The notes under the pieces were generated by a model. The model ran no database searches and was not told the DNA's origin. It saw only the letters and a list, made by a program, of their open reading frames with translations. A DNA stretch of 64,000 bases from Spirosoma sp. SC4-14 (lineage in GTDB: Bacteria; Bacteroidota; Bacteroidia; Cytophagales; Spirosomataceae): contig NZ_CP147518.1 of the NCBI RefSeq assembly GCF_037201965.1, forward strand, positions 3,155,001 to 3,219,000. The letters are read 5' to 3'. Shown here piece after piece: positions 31,733 to 39,914 of the stretch; position 1 is the first letter of the stretch; each line of letters opens with the position of its first letter. A program made the translations under genes and the position numbers.

Positions 31733-34684
31733 TTAACCAAACGAATTGATGTGTTTCTGGAAGATAGCCTCATACTTGTTGGCCGCAGCCGTTTGTTTGG
31801 CATCCTTACAGGCTTCAATAATCGTTTGCAGAATATACAGGTCCGAATCAGGACTTCCGAACCGATTTCCCGTTTTGTCGTAGGTGAGGTTCTGATCGGC
31901 GCGGGTTGCCATCGTATCAGCTATCTGGAGGGCTTTTTTGTCATCACCAACCGTAAACAGGAACCGCACGTAATTCGACGAAATCTGGTCGTAAGGAATA
32001 CTCTTGTCGGGAATCACCTTCAGCGAAAAGTCGAGTACCTGACGCGCTTTATCAATGTTGCCTTCGCGGATTAGCTGATCGGCCAACCGGAAGAACGCTA
32101 TTCGGGCCGAGATAACTGGGGGACCTTTATAGGTTTCGTCGTAGTACACATCCGGATTGTCGAACTCACGCCAGAACGTCTTTTTCAGCATGTTGTTATA
32201 CATGATGTCCGAATTGACATACCCATCTGTAGCGCCCGGAACCGCCACCGGCATCAGCCGGTAAGCATAGCCTTCCAACTGCATATAGTTCTTCAGACTC
32301 AGGTAGTTGTCGCTGGCCAGTGTGCTCGAAAAATAGATAGGACGCTTCCAGTTATTGGTCGCAATAATATCGAGCATGATCAGATCAGGCTTATACAGGT
32401 CTTTTTTTCCGATTGTCCACTGTAACGTATCTTTCAACATGGGCCGTAGCAGGGGTGGAACAAAGTTCGCTTTATCGATAGCGGCCTTGTCGATCGGCAG
32501 GAACAGAATAGAAGACGGCAGCACGTTGGTCATATCGCCACTGGTCAGTGGTACCTGAATGGCCGGATTGTTGGTTCGGATCAGGTTGATATACTGCTTC
32601 AGATCGATACCATCTTTCACGCCCGGTACTTCATAGAACGGCACAATATCATTTTTGCCCTTGTTGAAATTATCGAATTCCAGCGAAATCGGTAAGGCAT
32701 CTGATTCATAGGTCTTGCGCTTCATTTGCTGGATGTACCACTCCGTTCCGAGCAGACTCAGGTTACAAACGCGCACATCGCGACGGAATCCTTCAACTTC
32801 CTGAACATACCAGAGCGGGAAAGTATCATTATCGCCACCCGTAAACAGAACGGCATTCGGCGCACAGGAATTCAGCAGATTTTTGGCAAAGTCGACCGAT
32901 TGGTAGCGGTGATTTCGATTGTGGTTATCCCAGCTTTTGGCGCCCATCATCACCGGTACCAGCAGGCACAAACCAACCACCAGACCATTGCGGAGCTTGT
33001 CTGCTTTCAGATAGGCTTGCAACCCTTCGGCAATGGACATGACCCCCAGCCCCATCCAGATGGCGAAGAAATAGAACGACCCAACGTAGATGTAGTCGCG
33101 CTCGCGCGGTTCGGATGGTGGCGAGTTAAGGAAAACCTGAAGGGCAATACCTGTGAAGAGGAAGAGCAGACCAACAATCAGCAGATCGCGACGACGACGG
33201 AAATACTGGAATGCGATCCCAAACAGACCCAGCATGAAAGGCAGCATGTAGAAATTATCGCGGGCTTTGTTATGAACCAGCAAATCGGGAGCGTTCTGAT
33301 TGGTCGACCAGGGCAATAGATAACCTGCGCCTTCTTCGTCGCTTTCACGCCCGGCAAAGTTCCACATCAGATAGCGCCACCACATATGCCCCAACTGATA
33401 GCTGAACAAAAACTTGATATTATCGCCCATTGTTGGCTTCTGCCCTTCGGCCAGCCCCAGCATCTGACGGTATAGTTGTGGGTGATTCTGCTGGCTGCTA
33501 TACACCCTTGGAAACAGCATTTCGTCGCCAGGAGCGTATACATATTCGGGCTGATAATCGAAAATAACGTATTTGTTGCCTTCTTTTTTCCAGATCGGCG
33601 CGCCCTGTTTCTGATCGATGGGTCGTGATGTGAATACCGGACCATACAGCAGCGACCGGCTGCCATATTGTTCGCGTTTTAGATACGACAGGAAGTTCAG
33701 CGCATCACTTGGATTGTTTTCGTTAATTGGCGGGTTAAAATCGGCCCGTACCAGCACCTGCATATACGATGCATAACCGATCAGAACAAAAGCCAGTGCC
33801 AGCAGCGATGTGTTGAGGACAGGACGCTTTTGCCGAACCGACCAGATAATTCCGTACGTAACGGCCCCTAGAAACACGATGACGAAGAATATCATGCCCG
33901 AGTTAAACGGCAACCCAAAGGAGTTGACAAACAGCCGCTCGAAGAAGAAAGCCATGCTGGGCAGGCCAGGGATGATACCGGAGTTAATAATACCCAGAAT
34001 GGCCATGCCGATTGCAAAAGCCGTTGCACCACCCCAGAAGGTTGGTTTGGGGTATTTTTTGAAGTAATAAATCAGGGCAAGGGCGGGTAGCGTAACCAGG
34101 TTCAGCAAGTGAACACCGATCGACAGACCCGTAAGGTAGGCAATGAGGATCAGCCAGCGATTGGCCGCGGCTTCATCGTCGATACGTTCCCATTTGAAGG
34201 CTGCCCATACGACAATGGCCGTAAAGAACGACGACATTCCATATACCTCAGCTTCAACCGCCGAAAACCAGAATGTATCGGAAAACGTGTAGGCCAGAGC
34301 ACCTACCGCACTGGAGCCAAGAATCAGCAGTGTATCGGCGGTTGTGTATTCATTTTCGGGTTTGCCCAGTACTTTTTGTGCCAGCATGGTGATAGTCCAG
34401 AACAGAAACACAATGGTAAAGGCACTGGCCAGTACGGATGCCATGTTGATCCAGTAGGCTACAGATGTCAGATTGCCGAACGACATCATGGAAAAAATTC
34501 GTCCCAGGAGCAGGAAGAAAGGGGCACCAGGAGGGTGCGGTACCTGAAGTTTAAACGAACACGCAATGAATTCGCCACAGTCCCAGAAACTGGCCGTTCG
34601 TTCGACGGTCATCGCATAGGTAATCAGCGCGACGACGAAAGTTAGCCAGCCCGTGAGCGTGTTCAGGCGTTTGAATGATTGCAT
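31733..34684 (-). CDS. DUF2723 domain membrane protein (GT117, O-mannosyltransferase-like)
   Basis: A 983-residue polytopic membrane protein. The N-terminal ~540 residues hold about 12 hydrophobic segments. Near residue 33 'TASFWDCGEFIA' carries the acidic pair and 'HPPGAPFFLLLGRIF' follows, the hallmark of DUF2723, a Bacteroidota family related to protein O-mannosyltransferases (GT-C fold). The C-terminal ~400 residues are soluble and end in a helical repeat-like region ('RQVLDFSLKVIPDKSIPYDQ'), perhaps TPR. It probably transfers a lipid-linked sugar to exported protein or glycan at the periplasmic face; the acceptor is unknown. Confidence 0.88.
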   Translation of the reverse strand: MQSFKRLNTLTGWLTFVVALITYAMTVERTASFWDCGEFIACSFKLQVPHPPGAPFFLLLGRIFSMMSFGNLTSVAYWINMASVLASAFTIVFLFWTITMLAQKVLGKPENEYTTADTLLILGSSAVGALAYTFSDTFWFSAVEAEVYGMSSFFTAIVVWAAFKWERIDDEAAANRWLILIAYLTGLSIGVHLLNLVTLPALALIYYFKKYPKPTFWGGATAFAIGMAILGIINSGIIPGLPSMAFFFERLFVNSFGLPFNSGMIFFVIVFLGAVTYGIIWSVRQKRPVLNTSLLALAFVLIGYASYMQVLVRADFNPPINENNPSDALNFLSYLKREQYGSRSLLYGPVFTSRPIDQKQGAPIWKKEGNKYVIFDYQPEYVYAPGDEMLFPRVYSSQQNHPQLYRQMLGLAEGQKPTMGDNIKFLFSYQLGHMWWRYLMWNFAGRESDEEGAGYLLPWSTNQNAPDLLVHNKARDNFYMLPFMLGLFGIAFQYFRRRRDLLIVGLLFLFTGIALQVFLNSPPSEPRERDYIYVGSFYFFAIWMGLGVMSIAEGLQAYLKADKLRNGLVVGLCLLVPVMMGAKSWDNHNRNHRYQSVDFAKNLLNSCAPNAVLFTGGDNDTFPLWYVQEVEGFRRDVRVCNLSLLGTEWYIQQMKRKTYESDALPISLEFDNFNKGKNDIVPFYEVPGVKDGIDLKQYINLIRTNNPAIQVPLTSGDMTNVLPSSILFLPIDKAAIDKANFVPPLLRPMLKDTLQWTIGKKDLYKPDLIMLDIIATNNWKRPIYFSSTLASDNYLSLKNYMQLEGYAYRLMPVAVPGATDGYVNSDIMYNNMLKKTFWREFDNPDVYYDETYKGPPVISARIAFFRLADQLIREGNIDKARQVLDFSLKVIPDKSIPYDQISSNYVRFLFTVGDDKKALQIADTMATRADQNLTYDKTGNRFGSPDSDLYILQTIIEACKDAKQTAAANKYEAIFQKHINSFG

Positions 34685-34725
34685 ACAAATGGAGATTAAC
34701 GAACTGCTTTTGTGTAAGTAGCAGC

Positions 34726-34733
34726 CAAAAATA
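34726..34733 (-). promoter_or_regulatory. Predicted -7 box for the DUF2723 gene
   Basis: On the minus strand TATTTTTG, the same octamer found before the VCBS and DUF3667 genes, 42 nt before the ATG. No TTG at -33. Confidence 0.35.
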
Positions 34734-34824
34734 CGTAAAAAGTAGCCTGGGGAGTCTGGATAGGCTGTTAAAGTTTGTTAAGGTTACAATTGTTTTGCTA
34801 TGATTCCGAGTCGTTTTTATAGCA

Positions 34825-35082
34825 CTAGTCATAAAACGATGACGTATCTACTTCTATCATTTCGGCATCGGCTATAAACAATTCCTGCGTTTCGTTATGC
34901 TTCAGGATAATCCCAAATGATAGTGGAAATGAGTCGCTCTTTTTAGCAACTAAATCTGCCCGGTAATCACCAACTTTTTCCTCTCTGACTACCTGATACC
35001 CCTTGGCCCGATAATCATCCATCAACTGGTCAATGGCTATATCATGCAGGTAGTTTTGCAAGTACTGTTGTTTAATTTCCAT
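34825..35082 (-). CDS. 85-residue unknown, faint PD-(D/E)XK-like pattern, paired with RusA-like gene
   Basis: An 85-residue soluble protein I do not recognise. The pattern helix-'GYQVVREEKVGDYRADLVAKK'-strand-'FGIILKHN' resembles the core of PD-(D/E)XK nuclease folds: an Asp in RADLVA and a Lys in ILKHN at the right spacing, but Ile replaces the acidic residue two before the Lys, so catalysis would be doubtful. Its start overlaps the end of the RusA-like gene by 11 nt, showing tight coupling. It could be a partner or inactive nuclease-fold regulator of that gene. Fold suggestion is inference from a short motif only. Confidence 0.5.
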   Translation of the reverse strand: MEIKQQYLQNYLHDIAIDQLMDDYRAKGYQVVREEKVGDYRADLVAKKSDSFPLSFGIILKHNETQELFIADAEMIEVDTSSFYD

Positions 35083-35542
35083 TTCTGGCCAGATTTAGTC
35101 GGATTGTATCTGTTGTGAAGTTACCACATTCAGCGTAAAGGACGTGCTCTTCGGTTTCTAAAACCTCCAGCAAAGTATTGATGATGCCGCCCGGTAACCC
35201 CGAAAAATCGAGAACTGCCAAGTCATTGACTAACAGGTCGAAACTACCGGCTATGCGCATTTTAACCTGACTATCATCGTCAAATAATAGTCCTTTCAAC
35301 GTATCCCAAACTGGCTTACTCAAATTGTCGGCATCAATGCCAATATCCCGCCGAAAGAAATGATAAACTAGCCCATATAGATCCGTTGAAAGGGGGGAAT
35401 GTTGCGGGCAGCTAGCCTGAAAAGCGGTGACCAGTCGCTTCTGATAGCTCAACTTTTTTGTACTCTTATAGGCTTTAGGTTTGGTGTTAACGACGAAGCA
35501 ATACACAGATTTGATAATCTGTACTAAGATTTCTCTACACAT
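35072..35542 (-). CDS. RusA-like crossover junction endonuclease family protein
   Basis: A 156-residue protein with the RusA signature: '[16 protein letters not shown]' at residues 69-84 and 'FDDDSQV' at 87-93. Asp70, Asp72, Lys76 and Asp90 correspond to the catalytic acid set and Lys of E. coli RusA (D70, D72, K76, D91). RusA resolves Holliday junctions and is normally found in lambdoid prophages. Here I see no prophage genes; instead its ATG overlaps the folD stop by 8 nt and its end overlaps an 85-residue gene by 11 nt. The C-terminal ~55 residues ('[17 protein letters not shown]...') extend beyond the RusA core and may be a second small domain. Confidence 0.75.
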   Translation of the reverse strand: MCREILVQIIKSVYCFVVNTKPKAYKSTKKLSYQKRLVTAFQASCPQHSPLSTDLYGLVYHFFRRDIGIDADNLSKPVWDTLKGLLFDDDSQVKMRIAGSFDLLVNDLAVLDFSGLPGGIINTLLEVLETEEHVLYAECGNFTTDTIRLNLARNGN

Positions 35543-36416
35543 ACACCTCCCCCCGGGCGGCTTTCAGCGTATTTTGCATCAGCGAACAGATCGTCATTAA
35601 ACCAACTCCACCCGGTACGGGCGTAATGAAGCTCGTTTTCGGCGCTACTTCCGCAAATTTGACGTCGCCTTTGAGCGAAAAGCCGCTTTTTTTACTGGCA
35701 TCCGGTACCCGCTCCAGACCAACATCGATCACAACCGCTCCTTCTTTTACCATATCGGCGGTGATGAATTCAGGACGGCCCAGGGCTGCAACAAGAATGT
35801 CGGCAGAGCGGCAGATTTCGGCCAGATTCTGAGTCCGGCTATGGGTGAGCGTGACGGTACAGTTGCCCGGATAGGTGTTGCGCTGCATCAGAATCGACAT
35901 CGGAAGGCCAACAATCTGGCTACGACCTACCACCACACAATGCTTACCCGATGTTTCGATGTTATAGCGTTTTATCATTTCGAGAACGCCTTGTGGCGTA
36001 GCCGAAATGTAGGCTGGTAGGCTTTTGGCCATGCGCCCAATATTGATTGGGTGGAAGCCATCCACATCTTTGGCCGGATTGATGGTTTCCATCACCCGGT
36101 CGGGGTTAATGTGATCGGGTAGCGGAAGTTGTACAATTAGCCCGTCCATGTCGGGGTTATCGTTGATTTCCCGAACCTTGGCAAGCAGTTCGTCTTCAGA
36201 AACCGACGGATCGAAGCGGAATAGGGTCGAGTGCATCCCCACTTCTTCGCAGTTTTTCATTTTGGAGGCTACATAGGTTTCTGAGGCTCCGTTGTTGCCA
36301 ACCAGAATCGCAACCAGATGGGGAATTTTGCCGCCCTGCTCGCGTATTTGCGCGACTTCTGCCGCGATTTCCTGTTTGATTTGTGCCGAAAGGACTTTAC
36401 CGTCAAGGAGTTGCAT
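35535..36416 (-). CDS. folD: Bifunctional methylenetetrahydrofolate dehydrogenase/cyclohydrolase
   Basis: A 293-residue cytosolic enzyme that interconverts 5,10-methylene-THF, 5,10-methenyl-THF and 10-formyl-THF in one-carbon metabolism. '[15 protein letters not shown]' contains the catalytic Lys of the YxxxK motif. '[10 protein letters not shown]', the NADP-site '[13 protein letters not shown]' and the signature '[11 protein letters not shown]' are all present. The start at 36416 ([10 protein letters not shown]) is where homology begins; upstream in-frame sequence runs into a hairpin repeat. The 3' end overlaps the RusA-like gene by 8 nt, so that gene is probably read from the folD transcript. 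Confidence 0.96.
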   Translation of the reverse strand: MQLLDGKVLSAQIKQEIAAEVAQIREQGGKIPHLVAILVGNNGASETYVASKMKNCEEVGMHSTLFRFDPSVSEDELLAKVREINDNPDMDGLIVQLPLPDHINPDRVMETINPAKDVDGFHPINIGRMAKSLPAYISATPQGVLEMIKRYNIETSGKHCVVVGRSQIVGLPMSILMQRNTYPGNCTVTLTHSRTQNLAEICRSADILVAALGRPEFITADMVKEGAVVIDVGLERVPDASKKSGFSLKGDVKFAEVAPKTSFITPVPGGVGLMTICSLMQNTLKAARGEVYV

Positions 36417-36426
36417 AAATATCGTT

Positions 36427-36522
36427 ATAATCTTCGTACTTTCTTTGTTGACGTCGTGTCGGGAACAATTCTGAAAAAGACACAAAGCACACAAAGAAGC
36501 CACAAAAGTACACAAAGATTAT
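36427..36522. repeat. Imperfect hairpin with CACAAAG tandem arm
   Basis: ATAATCTT (36427-36434) pairs with aagattat (36515-36522), and shorter matches continue inward to GTGTC/GACAC. The right arm holds four CACAAAG-like units starting at 36481, 36490, 36501 and 36511 (9-11 nt spacing). It overlaps the last codon and stop of the DUF4385 gene and fills the gap before folD. Confidence 0.7.
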
Positions 36523-37028
36523 CCGTACTGTTCCTGCCAGGCTTTTTTCATCTGTTTATAGTCAGGATCTTTGCTCACTTCCAGATACTTATCGTAAAAA
36601 ATTTGGGCCGATTCTGCTTTAATCGGATCTTCGTCGCGCGGCAGTTGAGGTCGCCCGTGGGCGCCCGAACGACCTTTCTGGTCGGCAGGAACCGGACCGT
36701 CGTATTTCTTGCCGGTGCGGTGATTAGCATAGCGACGGGCGCGGGTATAGCCCATTTGCAGAAACTTACGGGCCATATCCATGCCCACGAAATCGCCCTG
36801 TTGTTTATAGGTCAGAAAGAGCTTAAAAATAAGTTCGGACGATTTGCGGGCCATTTCCGGGGTCTTGAATCGCCAGTGAGGCAGAATTTCGGATTTATAG
36901 GGCTGAACCAGCAAGACACCCATTTCGCCCTTGCCAACTCGGTAAAGTTCGGGATGGTCGCGCAGGTTCAGATTTCGATAGTCAAGGTCGTAGTTAAACG
37001 CTCGGTCGCTGGCTGGCATAGTACTCAT
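36519..37028 (-). CDS. DUF4385 domain-containing protein
   Basis: A 169-residue soluble basic protein. Its highly conserved blocks 'DHPELYRVGKGEMGVLLVQPYKSEILPHWRFKTPE' and 'FVGMDMARKFLQMGYTRARRYANH' fit the DUF4385 family, which is found across bacteria and in some phages and has unknown function. Length is normal. It lies upstream of folD in the same direction, separated by a hairpin repeat that overlaps its stop codon, and downstream of the ECF sigma/membrane-protein pair. Confidence 0.78.
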   Translation of the reverse strand: MSTMPASDRAFNYDLDYRNLNLRDHPELYRVGKGEMGVLLVQPYKSEILPHWRFKTPEMARKSSELIFKLFLTYKQQGDFVGMDMARKFLQMGYTRARRYANHRTGKKYDGPVPADQKGRSGAHGRPQLPRDEDPIKAESAQIFYDKYLEVSKDPDYKQMKKAWQEQYG

Positions 37029-37108
37029 AACATTGATTACTGCTTAACTCGAAAACTTGCCAAAAGGATTGCCCAAACGGCTGATCTGATGGCATTGCCC
37101 GGTGCTGA

Positions 37109-37552
37109 TCAGGGCATACTGTGCCCCAAACTTCTCTTTCGTACCCGGTTTAACAGATAATAATCAGCTCCCTGGATAAGTGCTACTAGCAGTAAGCCAA
37201 ACAAAATAGGGATACCTAAGCGACTGAATGCCTGTTGTAGTGCGGTCAGTGCTTCATTCTGCGCTGCAAACAGTATACTGCCGGTCAGAATAAGAGTTAG
37301 GGACAGGCCTAATCCATAGAAAAGAAAAAGTCGGGCTTCGCGACGGGCAAGGGACCGTTGCTGAATCTGACGGATCACATTGGGGGCAAACGAATGGCTT
37401 AACGAATGGGCTGGTTCATTCGACAGTTCGGTAAACAGTCGCTTATATAAGAGAAAATCTTCATCCGATTCATTCAATGATTCGGTTCTTTGCTTCGCCC
37501 GAACTTGTTTGTCGAGCCATTCCTGTAGCTGCGAGTCAGTACGTTTATCCAT
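37109..37552 (-). CDS. Putative anti-sigma factor, two-TM membrane protein
   Basis: A 147-residue protein with a charged cytoplasmic N-terminus (1-80, 'LQEWLDKQVRAKQRTESLNESDEDFLLYKRLF') and two hydrophobic segments at about 81-100 and 113-132. It overlaps the 3' end of the ECF sigma gene by 8 nt, the normal position of a membrane anti-sigma factor. No ZAS or FecR domain is visible, so the assignment rests on synteny and topology only. Confidence 0.55.
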   Translation of the reverse strand: MDKRTDSQLQEWLDKQVRAKQRTESLNESDEDFLLYKRLFTELSNEPAHSLSHSFAPNVIRQIQQRSLARREARLFLFYGLGLSLTLILTGSILFAAQNEALTALQQAFSRLGIPILFGLLLVALIQGADYYLLNRVRKRSLGHSMP

Positions 37553-38114
37553 GTTTAGGTTGTTGTTTGTCGTGTTGTTCCAGCGCCTGTTTGAGTAGTC
37601 TCCGGGCCCGGAAGAGGTAGTTTTTTACAGTACCTTCGGGGAGAGAGGTGATCGTTCCAATTTCCTGATACGATAGCTCGTCCAGATGATAAAGCGTTAC
37701 TATAGTTCGGTAATGAACGGGCAGTTTGGCAATCTGTGCGTGCAGAAAGGCGTGCCAGTCGACAGATGCCAACAACTCGTCGGGGCTGGTTAATTCGGTC
37801 AGCGCTTCTGCATCGGTCAACTGGTCGAGCGAATGATGGAGGGCCTCATGGCGGTTTTTTTTCAGGTAGTTGATACCGGTTCGGTAAGCGATGGTCGCAA
37901 TCCAGGTCGATAATTTTGAGTCGAACTGAAAATCAGGCAAATGCTGATATACCTTGATGAATACTTCCTGACATACATCTTCGATGTCGGCGGGGTGATG
38001 AATGATTCGACTAATCATATGCAATACGAGCCGCTGATAACGCTCGACCAGCACCTGATAGGCCCGAACATTACCATCTACGATCTGGCGCACTAACAGT
38101 TGTTCATCATTCAT
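37545..38114 (-). CDS. ECF RNA polymerase sigma factor
   Basis: A 189-residue sigma-70 family factor. Region 2 includes 'YQRLVLHMISRIIHHPADIEDVCQEVFIKVYQHL' and 'LSTWIATIAYRTGINYLKK'; region 4 is 'TLYHLDELSYQEIGTITSLPEGTVKNYLFRARRLLK'. It lacks regions 1 and 3 as expected for ECF. Its start lies about 10 nt after a predicted ECF promoter (TGCAACATT-N13-CTGTCT), one half of a palindrome shared with the divergent membrane-protein gene, so autoregulation is likely. The overlapping downstream membrane gene is a probable anti-sigma factor. The inducing signal is unknown. Confidence 0.92.
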   Translation of the reverse strand: MNDEQLLVRQIVDGNVRAYQVLVERYQRLVLHMISRIIHHPADIEDVCQEVFIKVYQHLPDFQFDSKLSTWIATIAYRTGINYLKKNRHEALHHSLDQLTDAEALTELTSPDELLASVDWHAFLHAQIAKLPVHYRTIVTLYHLDELSYQEIGTITSLPEGTVKNYLFRARRLLKQALEQHDKQQPKHG

Positions 38115-38123
38115 TGGTCTGTT

Positions 38124-38151
38124 AGACAGTAGCCTTGCCTGAAATGTTGCA
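38124..38151 (-). promoter_or_regulatory. Predicted autoregulatory ECF promoter (minus strand)
   Basis: On the minus strand TGCAACATT (complement of 38143-38151), a 13-nt spacer, then CTGTCT (complement of 38124-38129), ending about 10 nt before the sigma-factor ATG. It is the mirror image of the plus-strand box at 38175-38202. Confidence 0.6.
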
Positions 38152-38174
38152 GTTTCTAAAAAAAAAGAACGAAC

Positions 38175-38202
38175 TGCAACATTCCGGAGAGTAGAACTGT
38201 CT
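38175..38202 (+). promoter_or_regulatory. Predicted ECF promoter (plus strand)
   Basis: TGCAACATT at 38175-38183, 13-nt spacer, CTGTCT at 38197-38202. Same box and spacing as the divergent minus-strand promoter; the shared symmetry axis is at about 38163. It implies a transcript start near 38208, downstream of the ATG at 38204. Confidence 0.6.
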
Positions 38203-38227
38203 CATGGGCAAAAGCTATCATAATCCA

Positions 38228-38575
38228 ATGGAACAACAGTATGGTTTACAGGGCGCTTATGTCATTCTGGCAATTGCCTTTGGTGTTTATCTAACTATGC
38301 GTCCGCTTACGACGTATCTGCTCCGTCGACGACTTATGGAGCTCGGGCAGTGGAATGAACAAACGCTTCGGCAACTGGAGTCGGAAAACCAATCGCCAGC
38401 CGAAAGCCTGAAGTGGGGATTAATTCTACTCTTTACGGGCATTGGTCTCATTGTCGTTTATTTTCTGCCGGTGCCGCCCGATTCGAGTCTGCCGTATGGA
38501 GTCATTATGGTGTCTGCCGCGCTCGGTTTCCTGCTTTATTATGCCATTATATCATCACGTCTTAACTCACATTAA
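38228..38575 (+). CDS. Small membrane protein, DUF6249-like, probable ECF regulon member
   Basis: A 115-residue protein with hydrophobic segments at about 8-27, 60-78 and 88-106, the rest charged and helical ('RRRLMELGQWNEQTLRQLES'). It resembles small DUF6249-type membrane proteins often found beside ECF sigma genes in this group; that label is uncertain. ATG 38228 is chosen over ATG 38204 because the predicted ECF promoter would start transcription just past 38204. Divergent from and probably controlled by the neighbouring sigma factor. Confidence 0.6.
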   Translation: MEQQYGLQGAYVILAIAFGVYLTMRPLTTYLLRRRLMELGQWNEQTLRQLESENQSPAESLKWGLILLFTGIGLIVVYFLPVPPDSSLPYGVIMVSAALGFLLYYAIISSRLNSH

Positions 38576-38588
38576 CCCCCTTTTCGAT

Positions 38589-39215
38589 ATGGCAATTACA
38601 TCAGAAGTGACCGCATCTGAGCAGAAGCTCCGGGGCTTTTCAATGATTACGGCACCCTTTTTATTCATGCTCTCTACTTTTTTCTGGGAAAACGGCGAAT
38701 ACACCATAACTGGTGGCACCATTCTGGTCGTAGCTACGGTATTCTGGATACCAGCACTTACGGGATTGTTTGCCAGAATAAAGCACCTAATGCCAATATA
38801 CGCAACGCTCGGGCTCCTGGTGGCTATTTTTGGCTGTATTAGTGGGAATAACTTTGGTATGCGGGGAATTTATGCCGATGTTTTTGGTATTTCCAGACAG
38901 GCTCTGCTGCAGCAGGCGGCCGCTCATCCGGTAAGTTTCAATATCACCATGTTTATGTCGGGACCATTGTTTCCGCTTAGCCTGCTAGTCCTGGGGATTG
39001 TTTTTCTGCGCAAAAAAGTAGTTCCCGTCTGGGTCGGCGTTCTACTCTGTCTGGGCGCAGTTGCGTTTCCGGTCAGTCGTATTTCACGTATTGAATCGGT
39101 GGCACACGTGGCCGATGTGCTACTGTTTATTCCGATCGCTTATTTGGGCTGGCAACTACTGACAAAATCGCATCAGGGGGCCAGCCATACCATTTTGGAT
39201 TCGGGCTCATACTGA
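38589..39215 (+). CDS. Multi-spanning membrane protein, unassigned
   Basis: A 208-residue protein with about six or seven hydrophobic segments ('MITAPFLFMLSTFFW', 'ILVVATVFWIPALTGLF', 'ATLGLLVAIFGCI', 'GPLFPLSLLVLGIVFL', 'VGVLLCLGAVAFPV', 'VADVLLFIPIAYLGWQL'). I do not recognise the family. It starts 13 nt after the preceding small membrane-protein gene, so both are probably in the ECF-controlled unit. Its last 43 nt overlap the convergent flavin-oxidase gene. Confidence 0.7.
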   Translation: MAITSEVTASEQKLRGFSMITAPFLFMLSTFFWENGEYTITGGTILVVATVFWIPALTGLFARIKHLMPIYATLGLLVAIFGCISGNNFGMRGIYADVFGISRQALLQQAAAHPVSFNITMFMSGPLFPLSLLVLGIVFLRKKVVPVWVGVLLCLGAVAFPVSRISRIESVAHVADVLLFIPIAYLGWQLLTKSHQGASHTILDSGSY

Positions 39216-39808
39216 AAAAACGCCCGCGTTTGCCCGGCCCGGCTTAGGTGCAGATATTCCATCGAAAGCACCCGGCATTCAATCACCGCAAAGTTTTTAC
39301 GACCTTCTTCACTTTCTTGTTCAGTTGGCAGGTTTTCGCCAAAATGCACTGGAAAACCCGGATAGGGGGTCGGTTGCTCAGTTCCCGGTTTCAACTCGGA
39401 TAGATATAACTTTCGATTTCCGGTCCAGAGCGCACGCCATTGATCATCAGCTACATAGTCGTCGGTATGTAGCCGGGTTTCTACCATTAGCCGGAGCTGA
39501 AGCTGTTTTTTGTTATCCCAGAAAAGCAATGTAGCTGTTGGAAACGCTTCCAGTTGAATAACCTTTTCGGAGCGGGCATCTGTATGAAACCAGACATATT
39601 TACGGCCGGCATCGACCTGGCGTAGCACAACCATGCGGGCATCGGCCCCTTTGCTGGTGCAGGTGGCAACGGTCATAAACTTAAACGGGTCCTGTTCGCT
39701 TTCGGGTGCCGATGCGAGTTGCTGCCAGCTAGTGTGTTCAAGCTCAGCGAGTGATGGTACTTTTTTTTGAGTGGTTTTGGCACCGCTTGGTTGCTCAGAA
39801 ATGGGCAT
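39173..39808 (-). CDS. Pyridoxamine 5'-phosphate oxidase family protein
   Basis: A 211-residue FMN split-barrel protein. 'MTVATCTSKGADARMVVLRQVD' and 'FHTDARSEKVIQLEAFPTATLLFWDNKKQLQLRL' match the FMN-binding strands of the PNPOx family. It is shorter in the N-terminus and diverges from classical PdxH, whose RQVRxxG motif is not intact (QLQLRLM here), so true PdxH activity is uncertain; another flavin- or F420-type reductase role is possible. The 3' end overlaps the opposite-strand membrane gene by 43 nt. Confidence 0.78.
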   Translation of the reverse strand: MPISEQPSGAKTTQKKVPSLAELEHTSWQQLASAPESEQDPFKFMTVATCTSKGADARMVVLRQVDAGRKYVWFHTDARSEKVIQLEAFPTATLLFWDNKKQLQLRLMVETRLHTDDYVADDQWRALWTGNRKLYLSELKPGTEQPTPYPGFPVHFGENLPTEQESEEGRKNFAVIECRVLSMEYLHLSRAGQTRAFFQYEPESKMVWLAP

Positions 39809-39865
39809 AAATCAGGTCGATCAGCATATGAACGTTAACGGGCAGGAGACTTTTTTTGTTTGCGG

Positions 39866-39893
39866 TGTAAGTTTTTAACTAAACCGGCGACTA
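39866..39893 (+). promoter_or_regulatory. Predicted ECF promoter of the second sigma gene
   Basis: TGTAAGTTT (39866-39874), 13-nt spacer, CGACTA (39888-39893), 21 nt before the sigma-factor ATG. The spacer equals that of the boxes at 38.1 kb and the elements are related (TGCAACATT, CTGTCT). Confidence 0.4.
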
Positions 39894-39914
39894 ACAGGGT
39901 AAACAAAGGCAGTA

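Noticed and set aside
33810..34645. Open frames antisense to the DUF2723 gene, up to 178 residues.
   Set aside because: Low hydrophobic order, no family resemblance. Shadow frames of a strongly conserved gene.
35072..35542. Prophage remnant around the RusA-like gene.
   Set aside because: Flanking genes are folD, DUF4385 and DUF2723, all chromosomal types. No phage structural, lysis or integrase gene is seen within the window.
36417..36515. Upstream in-frame ATG giving folD an extra 33 residues.
   Set aside because: The extension is encoded by the CACAAAG hairpin repeat and FolD homology begins at 36416.
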